Source of the DNA: an uncultured Actinomyces sp. | Lineage (GTDB): Bacteria; Actinomycetota; Actinomycetes; Actinomycetales; Actinomycetaceae | Direction of reading: 5' to 3' | Assembly (NCBI GenBank): GCA_938014245.1 | Contig: CALLSD010000062.1 | Coordinates: forward strand, 62,001 to 126,000 | DNA: 64,000 nt | In this document: piece after piece, positions 1 through 7,883 of the stretch | How the letters are laid out: the number at the start of each line of letters is the position of its first letter | Numbering within the stretch: the first letter of the stretch is position 1 | Program-made: the position numbers and the translations under genes | The notes under the pieces: generated by a model | The model's database searches: none | The model's input: only the letters and a program-made list of their open reading frames with translations | What the model was told of the DNA's origin: nothing

Positions 1-1131
1 CGGATTCTGAGTGCGGGCGACATTCTTTGGAACTCGACAGGCACCGGCACAGTCGGTCGGTCAACCGTCCTGCCAGAGTCAGGTGACTTCGGAAAGATGG
101 CTGCAGATTCGCACGTTACAGTCATACGAACCTTTCCAGAGGTGCTTCCCCGGTTCGTCGACATCTTCATCTCGTCGCCGCACATTCAGCAGAACATGGA
201 CGATCTGACGAGCGGAACCACCAAGCAGCAAGAACTTAATTTGGGCACCATCCTTGAGCTGCCTCTTCCCATCCCGCCTCTTCCAGAGCAGGAACGGATC
301 GTCGCGAAACTTGATGAGGTTCTGCCGCTCATTGACCAACTTGCTGAACTTGAGAGAGAGAGAGAGCATCTAGACCGCGAGTTCGCCAAAGCAATCGAAC
401 GCGCGATCCTCCAAGCCGCCATCAGCGGCAAACTCACCAAGCAACTCCCCGAAGACGGCACCGCCGCAGAACTCCTCGAAACCATCAAAACCGAACGCCA
501 CCAACTCGAAAAGGAGGGCAAAATCAAAAAGCAGAAACCACTGTCGCCAGTGTACAAAGCAGACGAACCCTTCGAACTGCCAGGGACGTGGGCGTACCCC
601 GCTTTGGGCGAGATTGTCACACTGATTCGTGGGATCACCTTCCCGGCGTCAGCGAAACACAAGGAATCGTTTACTGGGGCTGTCCGGTGTCTGACCACAG
701 GGTCGGTGCAAAGTAGGTATTCAGACAGCGCTGATGTGTTCGTAGACGCCTCGTTCGTTAAGCGCTCCGATCAGTATCTATCTCGCGGCGATGCCATCTT
801 GTCAACAGCAAACTCAACCGCGTTAGTAGGAAAATCGATCTACTGGGATGAGGCTCATGAGCGCACATTCGGCGGGTTCTTAACTGTTGCTCGTGCGATG
901 GATAGCCGACCCGCTGCCACTCGATATCTTCATACAGTCCTACGAACGCTGTTTCTTGGCGGTGCATTCGCCGAGAAGTCGACTCAAACGACAAACATTG
1001 CAAACCTCAGTAATAAGATCCTCTATGGGGTTCGGATCCCTCTGCCGCCTGCGGCTGAGCAAGAACGCATTGTTGCGAAGCTTGACCGAGTACAGCCCCT
1101 GGTGCGAAGCATAGAGGAGCTGGTGTCGTGA
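1..1131 (+). CDS. hsdS: Type I restriction enzyme specificity subunit HsdS (5' end outside window)
   Basis: HsdS chooses the DNA target of a type I restriction-modification complex. The reading frame is open from base 1 and its first residues (RILSAGDILWNSTGTGTVGR) are typical of the end of a first target-recognition domain, so the gene starts upstream and the ATG at 97 is internal. A conserved repeat (LPEQERIVAKLDEV, about bases 280-330) and a helical spacer follow, then a second recognition domain beginning near FELPGTWAYPALGEIV, then a second conserved repeat (AEQERIVAKLDRV) near the C-terminus. This is the classical two-half HsdS layout. No hsdM or hsdR lies in the window, so activity cannot be judged. 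The stop overlaps the next start (GTGA), suggesting coupling to a former downstream gene. Confidence 0.93.
   Translation, partial: RILSAGDILWNSTGTGTVGRSTVLPESGDFGKMAADSHVTVIRTFPEVLPRFVDIFISSPHIQQNMDDLTSGTTKQQELNLGTILELPLPIPPLPEQERIVAKLDEVLPLIDQLAELEREREHLDREFAKAIERAILQAAISGKLTKQLPEDGTAAELLETIKTERHQLEKEGKIKKQKPLSPVYKADEPFELPGTWAYPALGEIVTLIRGITFPASAKHKESFTGAVRCLTTGSVQSRYSDSADVFVDASFVKRSDQYLSRGDAILSTANSTALVGKSIYWDEAHERTFGGFLTVARAMDSRPAATRYLHTVLRTLFLGGAFAEKSTQTTNIANLSNKILYGVRIPLPPAAEQERIVAKLDRVQPLVRSIEELVS
352..366 (+). repeat. GA dinucleotide tract inside hsdS
   Basis: Fifteen bases of uninterrupted GA repeat (7.5 units) lie in the codons for the charged spacer helix between the two HsdS halves (ELEREREHL). 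Slippage by one unit would shift the frame after the first half. Such tracts can make a specificity gene phase-variable. Whether this one varies is inference. Confidence 0.7.
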
Positions 1132-1313
1132 TCACTAAAGTTCATATCCCGGGCTTTCGTTGTTTCAAGGAGATTGTCCTCACACCAGCTGAGATGACGC
1201 GAAGTTCGGGTTTCGAAGATCAGACTGCACTGCCTGAGGCGGTATGGGTGGGCGTTGCGCAGATACTCTGCTCACCAGTGACTACTGGCAGGAGGCGAGA
1301 AGGCGATGGGTGA
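1128..1313 (+). pseudogene. N-terminal scrap of an AAA/RecF-like ATPase gene
   Basis: A GTG start overlaps the hsdS stop. The first about 20 residues (MITKVHIPGFRCFKEIVLTP) look like the opening strand-turn-strand of RecF/OLD-type AAA ATPases found beside restriction systems. After that the 61-residue frame loses any resemblance: no Walker A or B motif appears. The best reading is that the body of an ATPase gene was deleted, leaving its translational start coupled to hsdS and joined to unrelated sequence just before the nucleotidyltransferase gene. The family call rests on a very short stretch, so it is tentative. Confidence 0.5.
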
Positions 1314-2199
1314 CGAAAACCGATTGTTTCGACAATTCGAAGCGAATCTCCGCATGACTCCGGCGACAGTCAGCGCGGTGCGCAATCGATACCATGCCAT
1401 CACGCGGCGCATCAATGTGGACTTCTGGGGAACGTCCTCAGACACAGATCACTCCTGGTACGCCGGGTCATATGATCGCGGTACAGCGATCTCGACGAGT
1501 GATATCGATATTCTCGTGGAGCTACCGCCCGGTGAATACAACAACGCTTGGACGCGATCCCTGTTTGGTGGGAACGGGCCATCCAAGCTACTCCAAAAGG
1601 TGAAACGAAGTCTCAGTGCGACCTATCCCCAAACCAAGCTGCGTGGGGACGGACAAGTCGTCGTCGCCGAGTTCACAGATGGAGTTCGATTCGAGATAGT
1701 CCCCGTGTTTCGGGCGGAAACGCCCGGCACGTACCGTTACCCAGACACGCATTACGGCGGCTCTTGGCCAACAATGAACCCGCGCCGTGAGCTGGAAGTG
1801 TTCAATGGCCTGAGCAAGGATCACCCAGGTGGCCTGAAGAAGTTCTGCCGGATGCTTAGAGCGTGGAACAAACAGGGGCAGTACTTCAGCGGGCAGGCAC
1901 TGGACGCAATGGCGTTCGAATACTGGGAACAGAGCCTGTGGGCTGACAACCTGCCATACCTATATTTCGACTGGCACACCAGAGACTTCTTCGAATACTG
2001 GAAGAACGAGTTTGCCCGTGGTGGCGTTGTTGTAGCTCCGGGTACACGTCGACGAATTGACGCATTTGCTCCACCTCCTATGGTGGATCTTCTAGCGCTT
2101 TACGCGGACATTGCCAAGACTGCGATTGATGCGACGGACACATGCCAAGCAACAGAGTTTTGGAGGACTATCTTCGATGACCGATTCCCGAAGTCCTGA
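1306..2199 (+). CDS. SMODS-type CD-NTase (cGAS/DncV-like nucleotidyltransferase) of a CBASS-like unit
   Basis: A 297-residue protein of the polymerase-beta nucleotidyltransferase fold. The active-site signature GSYDRGTAISTSDIDI runs from about residue 54 to 69, with metal-binding Asp66 and Asp68. The GVRFEIVPVF strand near residue 126 supplies Glu130 as the probable third acidic ligand. A helical C-terminal half (residues about 165-297) fits the OAS/SMODS substrate-binding domain. Known members make cyclic di- or trinucleotides after phage infection and so activate a partner effector. The next gene, overlapping by 23 bases, encodes a 2TM SLATT protein, a known partner type. No Cap2/Cap3 (E1/E2, JAB) genes are present, so this would be a minimal two-gene system. 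Which nucleotide is made cannot be told from sequence. Confidence 0.85.
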   Translation: MGDENRLFRQFEANLRMTPATVSAVRNRYHAITRRINVDFWGTSSDTDHSWYAGSYDRGTAISTSDIDILVELPPGEYNNAWTRSLFGGNGPSKLLQKVKRSLSATYPQTKLRGDGQVVVAEFTDGVRFEIVPVFRAETPGTYRYPDTHYGGSWPTMNPRRELEVFNGLSKDHPGGLKKFCRMLRAWNKQGQYFSGQALDAMAFEYWEQSLWADNLPYLYFDWHTRDFFEYWKNEFARGGVVVAPGTRRRIDAFAPPPMVDLLALYADIAKTAIDATDTCQATEFWRTIFDDRFPKS

Positions 2200-2734
2200 A
2201 CGCGACAGACTGTATTCCCAGCTCGAGAACGAGTATGGGAATGTGGTCTACTCTCACGCCGCGCAGGAAGAACAGCGTACGAGGCTTGCGCGCTCGGAGC
2301 GGAGAATCAAGACTTTCCAAATCATTCTTTCTGCGGCTTCAACTGCTGGCATCGTTGGTATCTTTGTGACGCAGCAGCAATGGGCGACGGTAGCTACGGG
2401 ACTACTCACTTTCACGCTCCTTACGCTTAACTCGTATAGCTTTCGGTTCGAACTGGGAACGCAAATAGCGAACCATCAGAAGGCTGCCGATCAACTTTGG
2501 TATCTCCAGCGGCAGTACTTGGCTTGTTTGACTGACTTCAACTCGATGAGTGATGAGGAAGTCCGCAAGGAAAGAGACAGGCTTGTAGAACAAACCAAAT
2601 CGATCTATACATCCATTCCCAGGACAGATAACAAGAGCTTTAACATTGCGCGTGATCGACTCCAGAAGGAAGGACTGAGAGAGTTCAGTCGAGACGAACT
2701 AAACCTGTTACTGCCCGAAGGGCTGAGACTGTGA
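2177..2734 (+). CDS. SLATT-domain two-TM effector protein
   Basis: The ATG at 2177 is chosen because it begins a compact 185-residue SLATT-like protein; longer forms add residues out of register with the family. A soluble helical N-terminus (1-45) is followed by two close hydrophobic segments (about 46-66, FQIILSAASTAGIVGIFV, and 69-89), then a charged C-terminal helical region. SLATT proteins (SMODS- and SLOG-associating 2TM effectors) are predicted to form membrane pores or channels when a nucleotide signal made by the partner enzyme arrives. The 23-base overlap with the CD-NTase gene implies translational coupling. The gene is visibly more AT-rich than the housekeeping genes, consistent with horizontal gain. 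The effector role is by family analogy. Confidence 0.8.
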   Translation: MTDSRSPERDRLYSQLENEYGNVVYSHAAQEEQRTRLARSERRIKTFQIILSAASTAGIVGIFVTQQQWATVATGLLTFTLLTLNSYSFRFELGTQIANHQKAADQLWYLQRQYLACLTDFNSMSDEEVRKERDRLVEQTKSIYTSIPRTDNKSFNIARDRLQKEGLREFSRDELNLLLPEGLRL

Positions 2735-2982
2735 CCTCGCGAAACCATTTGGCGCGACGAACACCTTTTGGCGGAATGCCCGTTGGCACTGGCTTCGTTG
2801 GTGCAGGCGATACCTTGGCGACGGACTGCTCAACGCTGAAGCATCGGAGGGGCGGCACAGTCTCTTGGCGGTCAACAACTCCCACGAGCGCTTTTGCCCC
2901 GAAACCGCGCGGTTCTCGCCGTATCTCCAGGATTCGGCCAACTGCCGTTGATACGCCCCCTTGTATTCAATCCGCTCGCTTG
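2735..2982 (+). other. Unassigned junction sequence
   Basis: A frame stays open from 2731 through this stretch into the methyltransferase remnant, but its translation (Arg/Ser/Thr-rich, low complexity) resembles nothing I recognise. It probably represents joined debris left by the deletion that removed the nuclease-helicase half of the following gene. Confidence 0.4.
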
Positions 2983-4728
2983 TGCGAGCCCTTCGCAGGG
3001 ACGGGCACGTTCGTGGCGCGCCTGCTGCAGCTGGGGGTCATCCCGCCCGAGGCCCTGGAGCGCAAATACAAGAACGAGATCTTCGCAAACGAGTTCGTGC
3101 TGCTCTCCTACTACATCGCGTCGATCAACATCGAGCAGGTCTACCACCAGGTGCGCGCCGAGCAGGGCGTGGACGAAGGCTACGTCGAGTTCCCGGGCAT
3201 GACACTTATGGACACCTTCCAGCTGCACGAGGGCGACAGCACGATCACCGAGGACTTCGCGGGCCTGGCCGCCAACAACGAGCGTGCGTAGGCGGAGAAG
3301 GACTCGGCGATCACGGTGATCGTCGTGAATCCGCCGTACTCGTCGGGTCAGAGCAGCGCGAACGACAACAACCAGAACCTGGCGTATCCGCGCCTGGACG
3401 AGCACATCGCGACCTTCCAAGAAATCGGAAATAAGGCATTGAAAGGCAAGGAATCGACGCCGGCGATCTTCCGTCAGTATTCAAACGGCCTCAAAACGAA
3501 CCGCGACGCGTGGTGCTACAACTTCTCGCGAGAAGCGGTCGAATCGAACATGCGCCGCATGATCGACAACTACAATGCAGCAGTCGAGGCTGGAACCACC
3601 GCAGAAGCGATCAGCACAGATTCCACGCAAATTAACTGGAACCGTCAGTTGCTGTGCGATCTTGCAGCCCGCAAGCATCATCTGTTCGACGAGGGCGCAC
3701 TCCGCTTGAGCGTTTACCGGCCGTTCTGTGCACAGAGCGTTTACTTTGCTCGGGAGATGAACGACATGATTTACCAGCTCCCGCAGATTTTCCCAAGACC
3801 TGTTCATCCAAACCTATCCTTTGTAGTCTCTCAAGGGGGCCTCACCAAAATAGGTCCACTCATGACGGATATACTTCCCGACCTTCACTTGGTAGGAGAC
3901 TCGCAAACCTTCCCCCTCTACACTTGGGAACCCCTCTCCCCCGCCTCCGGGAGTGAGCCGGACCTGTTCGCCGACCTGGCGACCGCCTCGGAGAGCCGGG
4001 CGGATGGGGCGGCCACGGCCTCGTCCCTGGATTTCTCGCGGCCGATCGGCAACCAGATTCCGGTGATCTTGGACGGGTATCGCCGCGTCGATAACGTCAC
4101 GGACGCGACGCTGGCCTCGTACCGGGAGCATTACGGGGATGCAGGTATCACGAAGGAGGATATTTTCTTCTACGTGTACGCACTGCTGCACCACCCGGAG
4201 TATCGGGAGCGCTACGAGGATGACTTGAAGAAGATGCTGCCGCATATTCCTCGCACGACGGGTTTCCACACGTATGCGAGCGTGGGCCGCGAGCTAGCGA
4301 ACCTGCACGTGAACTACGAGCGGGTGGAGCCGCATCCGGCTGTGCACGAAGAAATCAGCCTTCATGCTCCCGAAGATCCCTGGGAACGCTACCGCATCGG
4401 TACGCGCAAAATGCGTTTCCCCAAGCAGGGACGTCGCGACACTGACTATACGCGCTTGGAATACAACGACTACGTGACTCTGACGGGAATTCCCGCGGAG
4501 GCACAGGGTTATTCGATCTCAGGCCGCAGCCCGCTCGAGTGGATCATCGACCGCTACCACGTGAAGACGGACAAAGCGTCAGGCATCGTCAACGACCCGA
4601 ACGATTTCCTGCGCGAGCAGGGCCGCCCGGACGCGGTCATAGACCTGATCAAGCGCCTGGTGACGGTCTCGATGCGAACCCAGGAACTCCTGGCGACGCT
4701 GCCGGCGCTTGAGATTCCCGAACAGTAG
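2983..4728 (+). pseudogene. Type ISP restriction-modification enzyme remnant (methyltransferase and target-recognition parts)
   Basis: The N-terminal nuclease and helicase are missing. Methylase motif I (PFAGTGTFVARLLQ) starts near 2986 and motif IV (VVNPPYSSGQSSANDNNQN) near 3320. Between them the frame is cut by a TAG at 3289-3291, yet it continues in the same frame on both sides. After LDEHIATF (about 3415) the sequence jumps to the IFRQYSNGLKTNRDAWCYN block, so roughly 200 residues of the LlaGI/LlaBIII-like methylase seem deleted. The C-terminal recognition region is well kept and ends with the family-typical WIIDRYHVKTDKASGIVNDP near 4540-4600. With truncation, amber codon and deletion together, this is a dead gene, though the 3316-4728 part could still be translated. 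Confidence 0.82.
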
Positions 4729-4756
4729 AGCGCGAGTAATACCCACCGAAAAGCAC

Positions 4757-4798
4757 TGTGCCCGAGAGCTGTCGATTAATCGTCAGTTCTCGGGCACA
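4757..4798. terminator. Hairpin between convergent genes
   Basis: Inverted repeat TGTGCCCGAGA / TCTCGGGCACA with a central spacer, lying between the end of the type ISP remnant and the end of the opposite-strand PH-domain gene. There is no strong T tract, so function as a bidirectional terminator is inferred from strength and position. Confidence 0.6.
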
Positions 4799-4818
4799 CG
4801 TTCTATCAGGGACCACCC

Positions 4819-5331
4819 TCAGGAATTCGGGTCGGCGTCAATCGCTCCTTGAACGTCGTTGAACAGCAGGTTCGAGATCTCCACCTGCACGATCTCCACA
4901 TTCGGCACGTCGTGCAGCAGCAGCGGATCATCCGCCGAGGTCTGCAAGGCCAAAGTTCCGCACCCAAACAGGCGATCATCCAGATCCTTCACCATCTGAA
5001 TGTCCGAGATACGGCTGAGCGGCAGGTCGTGCCCCGCTCGCTGGAAAATACCCGAGCGCGTAATGATCCGTTTCGTCGTCACCGTGTAGGTCGCGGCCAT
5101 CCATTTCGCCCACGGCACCACGAACAGCGGAATCGCGATAATGACAAAGACGATCCAAATCGCCGGCAGCGCCCACTTTCGCGAGTCCACGGGTACAAAC
5201 ACCGATCCAACAATCGCGGCAACAAGCAGCAGCACAACCGCCACGATCCTCCACAGCAGCACCTTGATGTGCGTGTGCATATGGCGGACGACAACTTCAT
5301 CTTTGCTCAGGAGCTTTTTCGACAAACCCAT
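4819..5331 (-). CDS. Membrane-anchored bacterial PH-domain (DUF304-type) protein
   Basis: The start at 5331 (MGLSKKLLSKDEVVV) follows a purine-rich GAGGGT. The 170-residue protein has two hydrophobic segments (about residues 25-45 and 55-80), then the YTVTTKRIITRSGIFQRAGHDLPLSRI pattern typical of bPH2 (YdbS/DUF304) domains; the stretch from there to the C-terminus forms that domain. Function in this family is not firmly known; the proteins sit in the inner membrane with a cytoplasmic PH-like fold. The gene is monocistronic and faces the defence island. Confidence 0.8.
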   Translation of the reverse strand: MGLSKKLLSKDEVVVRHMHTHIKVLLWRIVAVVLLLVAAIVGSVFVPVDSRKWALPAIWIVFVIIAIPLFVVPWAKWMAATYTVTTKRIITRSGIFQRAGHDLPLSRISDIQMVKDLDDRLFGCGTLALQTSADDPLLLHDVPNVEIVQVEISNLLFNDVQGAIDADPNS

Positions 5332-5419
5332 ACCCTCATTCTGCCAGACCGCGCCCCACCCTTCTAACAATTTCGACTCCCTTCGAGCCTGCTAGTCTGG
5401 AACAGTCGAGAGGAAACAC

Positions 5420-5821
5420 ATGAACATCCTGGTCACTATCCTTCTGGTTTGCGCCGCACTCATCGTTGTCATTGCCGGCCTCCACCTCTTCGTGACCGGA
5501 CTCTTGGTCCGCAACCAAGCCGTACGCCCTCCCCTCGGCCTGTATCTGCGCGAGATCCCGGTTGGCTCGCACGCATGGAACGCCGGCCACCAAGCCGTCT
5601 GGGTCCTCCTCTTCATGGGCGGAGTCCTGGGCACCGCGCAAGGAATTGCGGTCATCGCAATGGCCTTCATGCACTCCTCCGGCTCGACCTCGACCAGCCT
5701 GATTTTCCTTGTAATGAGCGCGCTCACCGTCGGAGTCCTCGGCTGGAACGCGCGAGCAGGCGCCACCCAAGTTGCGCTTGCGACGATCGAAGAAGACCAA
5801 TCCTCCACTGACGAGGCCTAG
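5420..5821 (+). CDS. Small integral membrane protein, function unknown
   Basis: 133 residues, starting MNILVTILLVCAALIVVIAGLHLFV, with three to four hydrophobic segments (about 2-25, 57-84 and 91-112) and a short acidic tail. The layout (a helix, a loop with conserved-looking HAWNAGHQ, then two helices) resembles small DUF1304-like membrane proteins, but I cannot confirm that family. It stands alone, divergent from the PH-domain gene, with a palindromic repeat directly after its stop. Confidence 0.6.
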   Translation: MNILVTILLVCAALIVVIAGLHLFVTGLLVRNQAVRPPLGLYLREIPVGSHAWNAGHQAVWVLLFMGGVLGTAQGIAVIAMAFMHSSGSTSTSLIFLVMSALTVGVLGWNARAGATQVALATIEEDQSSTDEA

Positions 5822-5834
5822 CGGCACCCCCAAA

Positions 5835-5944
5835 CACACGAAGTCGATAAATGTCATGTCTTATAGCCTGTGTCTTTCACCGACTTCGTGTGGAGGATAA
5901 GGGAGAGTCCCTGGACACCCTGCGTCTTTTGACGACTTCGTGTG
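5835..5944 (+). repeat. Two-part palindromic repeat, copy A (110 bp)
   Basis: A 58-bp imperfect palindrome (5835-5892) has 12-bp terminal inverted repeats CACACGAAGTCG / CGACTTCGTGTG. A second right arm (TCTTTTGACGACTTCGTGTG) ends at 5944, 52 bases further on. An ungapped reverse-complement copy occupies 10531-10640 and a related copy starts at 48313. No transposase is near. It may be a REP/MITE-like non-autonomous element or a structured RNA. Confidence 0.85.
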
Positions 5945-6118
5945 GAGGACGGGGGCCAAGCAAGACACCAGCGAACGCAAGAACTGCTCACATCCAGCTT
6001 TCTTTCAGCTATTTTCGTTGGAATGACCACATTTTCGCAAAACTGCATGGAACTGCAGGCTCGCTGCGTTACAGTGGAAACCTACCTCAAGGAAACCTGA
6101 TTTTTCTCTGGAGTTTGC

Positions 6119-7735
6119 ATGATTCTGTCATTTATTCGTCAGCGCACAGCGCTCGGCGTGGCCGCAGCGCTCATCACTGTCCCCCTCGCGGGCGCAGCAC
6201 TGCTCGCTCCCACTCACGCAGCCTCGGCCGCTGATGGAAGCACGGCCTCGGCAATCACGCGCCCCGAAGTTTGCCAATCCCCCAACACCGTCATCAAGAG
6301 CGTCTTCTCCCCCGACGGCGACGTTGACAACTCGCTCACTATCAACCACAACCCGACCGCGACGACCGCAACCGACGAAGCGGACCGCTTCGGTGAAATT
6401 GAGATCGCACAGGGCTCGACACTGACGGTTTCTGGCGAGTTCTCCAAGTACACGACCTCGCGCCCTCTGGGTGGCACTTTCAACGTCAACACAACGATCA
6501 TCGCTGCATCGCCCTCGGGGATTGGCGGCGACTTCGACCCCGACCTGATCGGCGTCATCAACACCTCAACCGACCCGATCTCGCAGGCAAACAACGGCGG
6601 CAAGCTCTCCTATGTTTTCAAGGCAACGAATCGCGCCGAGGTCGGTAAGACCTACATCGCCTACTTCCACCACACACTGATGGGTAACTCAGACTCCCCC
6701 ATCAACACCGGCGGAAACACGAATCACCTGTTCTACACGGGCTTCCGCGTAAAGGTTGTTGCGCCGAAGAATTGCGCTCCCATCGTCTATGACGCAAACG
6801 GCGGCACCATCAAGGGCCAGCCGACCTACACCGACGCGGTGGCCTCGACCGGTACGTCAATTACGACGCGCACAAGCCTTATCACTGAAGAGCCCGTTCG
6901 CGATGGCTACACCTTCGTGAACTGGGCGAATAGCACGACGCTGCTCGGCACGACCTACACCTATACCTACAAGCCGGGCGCGAATGTCTCCGTGTGGACG
7001 ACCGCTGCCACCACGAAGACCTGGGAGCAACTGCTCGAAACAAACACCTTCACAGCAGTGTGGGCACCGAAGTACTCTCTGCGCTACGACGCGAACGGTG
7101 GCTCGACCACGCCTCCAAGCGTTGAAGGCAACTTTGAGGTCGATCGCAAGACCGGCGACGTTACACAGCCTTCGGTCACGAAGACCGCTGCAGACGCAAT
7201 CACTCGCGACGGATACACCTTCAAGGGATGGAAAGACCAAGCAAGTGGTGAGGACTTCACTCCCGGTGACGCGGTTGAACTGACCACCGCAAACCCGAAC
7301 CGCGTGCTGGTTGCACAGTGGGAGCAAAACGCTGTTCCTACTCCCACCCCCACGACTCCGACGCCTTCGGCAACCACTCCGGCACCCGTTCCATCGGCAA
7401 CCACTCCGCCACCTGTGCCTTCGGCCTCTACTCCCCCGGTTGCACCGACTGCTCCGACAACTCCGGCAACGCCTTCTACGCCTCAGCCTCCGGCTCCGCT
7501 CGGCCCCAACCAGCCTTCTAACCCCGGTCAGCCCGGCGGCAACCCAGCGCAGCCTGGCACAGACAACCCGGCACAGCCCGGTCAGCCTGCATCTGAGCAG
7601 GGCACCCAGGGTGGAAACGCTCCGCGAGCACTGGCACACACCGGCTGGTCACCCGTCGCTCTTGCTGCCTCGGCAGCCTTCTTGAGCATGGGAATCACGA
7701 TCCTCATGGCAGCGCGTCGCCGCGGCGAAAACTGA
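6119..7735 (+). CDS. Cell-wall-anchored surface protein with InlB-type repeats and LAHTG sorting signal
   Basis: 538 residues, ATG preceded by GGAG. Signal peptide at residues 1-37 ending ASA. A beta-rich N-terminal region (about 50-220) follows, then two Listeria-Bacteroides (Flg_new/InlB B) repeats: YDANGGT...RDGYTFVNWA (223-270) and YDANGGS...RDGYTFKGWK (323-372). A Pro/Thr/Ser then Pro/Gly/Asn/Gln-rich wall-spanning region (405-500) leads to LAHTG (505-509), a hydrophobic helix and the tail ARRRGEN. LAHTG is a variant of LPXTG, of the LAXTG kind associated with class E sortases in actinobacteria. The gene converges on the sialidase gene and both lie between inverted palindromic repeats. 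A role in adhesion is inferred only from architecture. Confidence 0.85.
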   Translation: MILSFIRQRTALGVAAALITVPLAGAALLAPTHAASAADGSTASAITRPEVCQSPNTVIKSVFSPDGDVDNSLTINHNPTATTATDEADRFGEIEIAQGSTLTVSGEFSKYTTSRPLGGTFNVNTTIIAASPSGIGGDFDPDLIGVINTSTDPISQANNGGKLSYVFKATNRAEVGKTYIAYFHHTLMGNSDSPINTGGNTNHLFYTGFRVKVVAPKNCAPIVYDANGGTIKGQPTYTDAVASTGTSITTRTSLITEEPVRDGYTFVNWANSTTLLGTTYTYTYKPGANVSVWTTAATTKTWEQLLETNTFTAVWAPKYSLRYDANGGSTTPPSVEGNFEVDRKTGDVTQPSVTKTAADAITRDGYTFKGWKDQASGEDFTPGDAVELTTANPNRVLVAQWEQNAVPTPTPTTPTPSATTPAPVPSATTPPPVPSASTPPVAPTAPTTPATPSTPQPPAPLGPNQPSNPGQPGGNPAQPGTDNPAQPGQPASEQGTQGGNAPRALAHTGWSPVALAASAAFLSMGITILMAARRRGEN

Positions 7736-7813
7736 AGCGCTGCGGTAATAGCACCAAGGGCCCGCTCAGCGGAATAAGCCTAAAGCTGCCAACATATTTC
7801 AATACAAATGGCG

Positions 7814-7847
7814 GGGGCCGGGGAGCATAATCGCGCTCCCCGGCCCC
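7814..7847. terminator. Strong hairpin between surface protein and sialidase genes
   Basis: Perfect 13-bp stem GGGGCCGGGGAGC / GCTCCCCGGCCCC with an 8-base loop between two convergent stops. It lacks a long T tract but is very stable. Likely shared bidirectional terminator. Confidence 0.7.
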
Positions 7848-7883
7848 GGCCTCGTTAATCAGCAGACCAACCAGACGATCAGG

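Noticed and set aside
97..99. ATG at 97 as the start of hsdS
   Set aside because: The frame is open to base 1 and the upstream residues match an HsdS recognition domain, so the gene is cut by the window edge.
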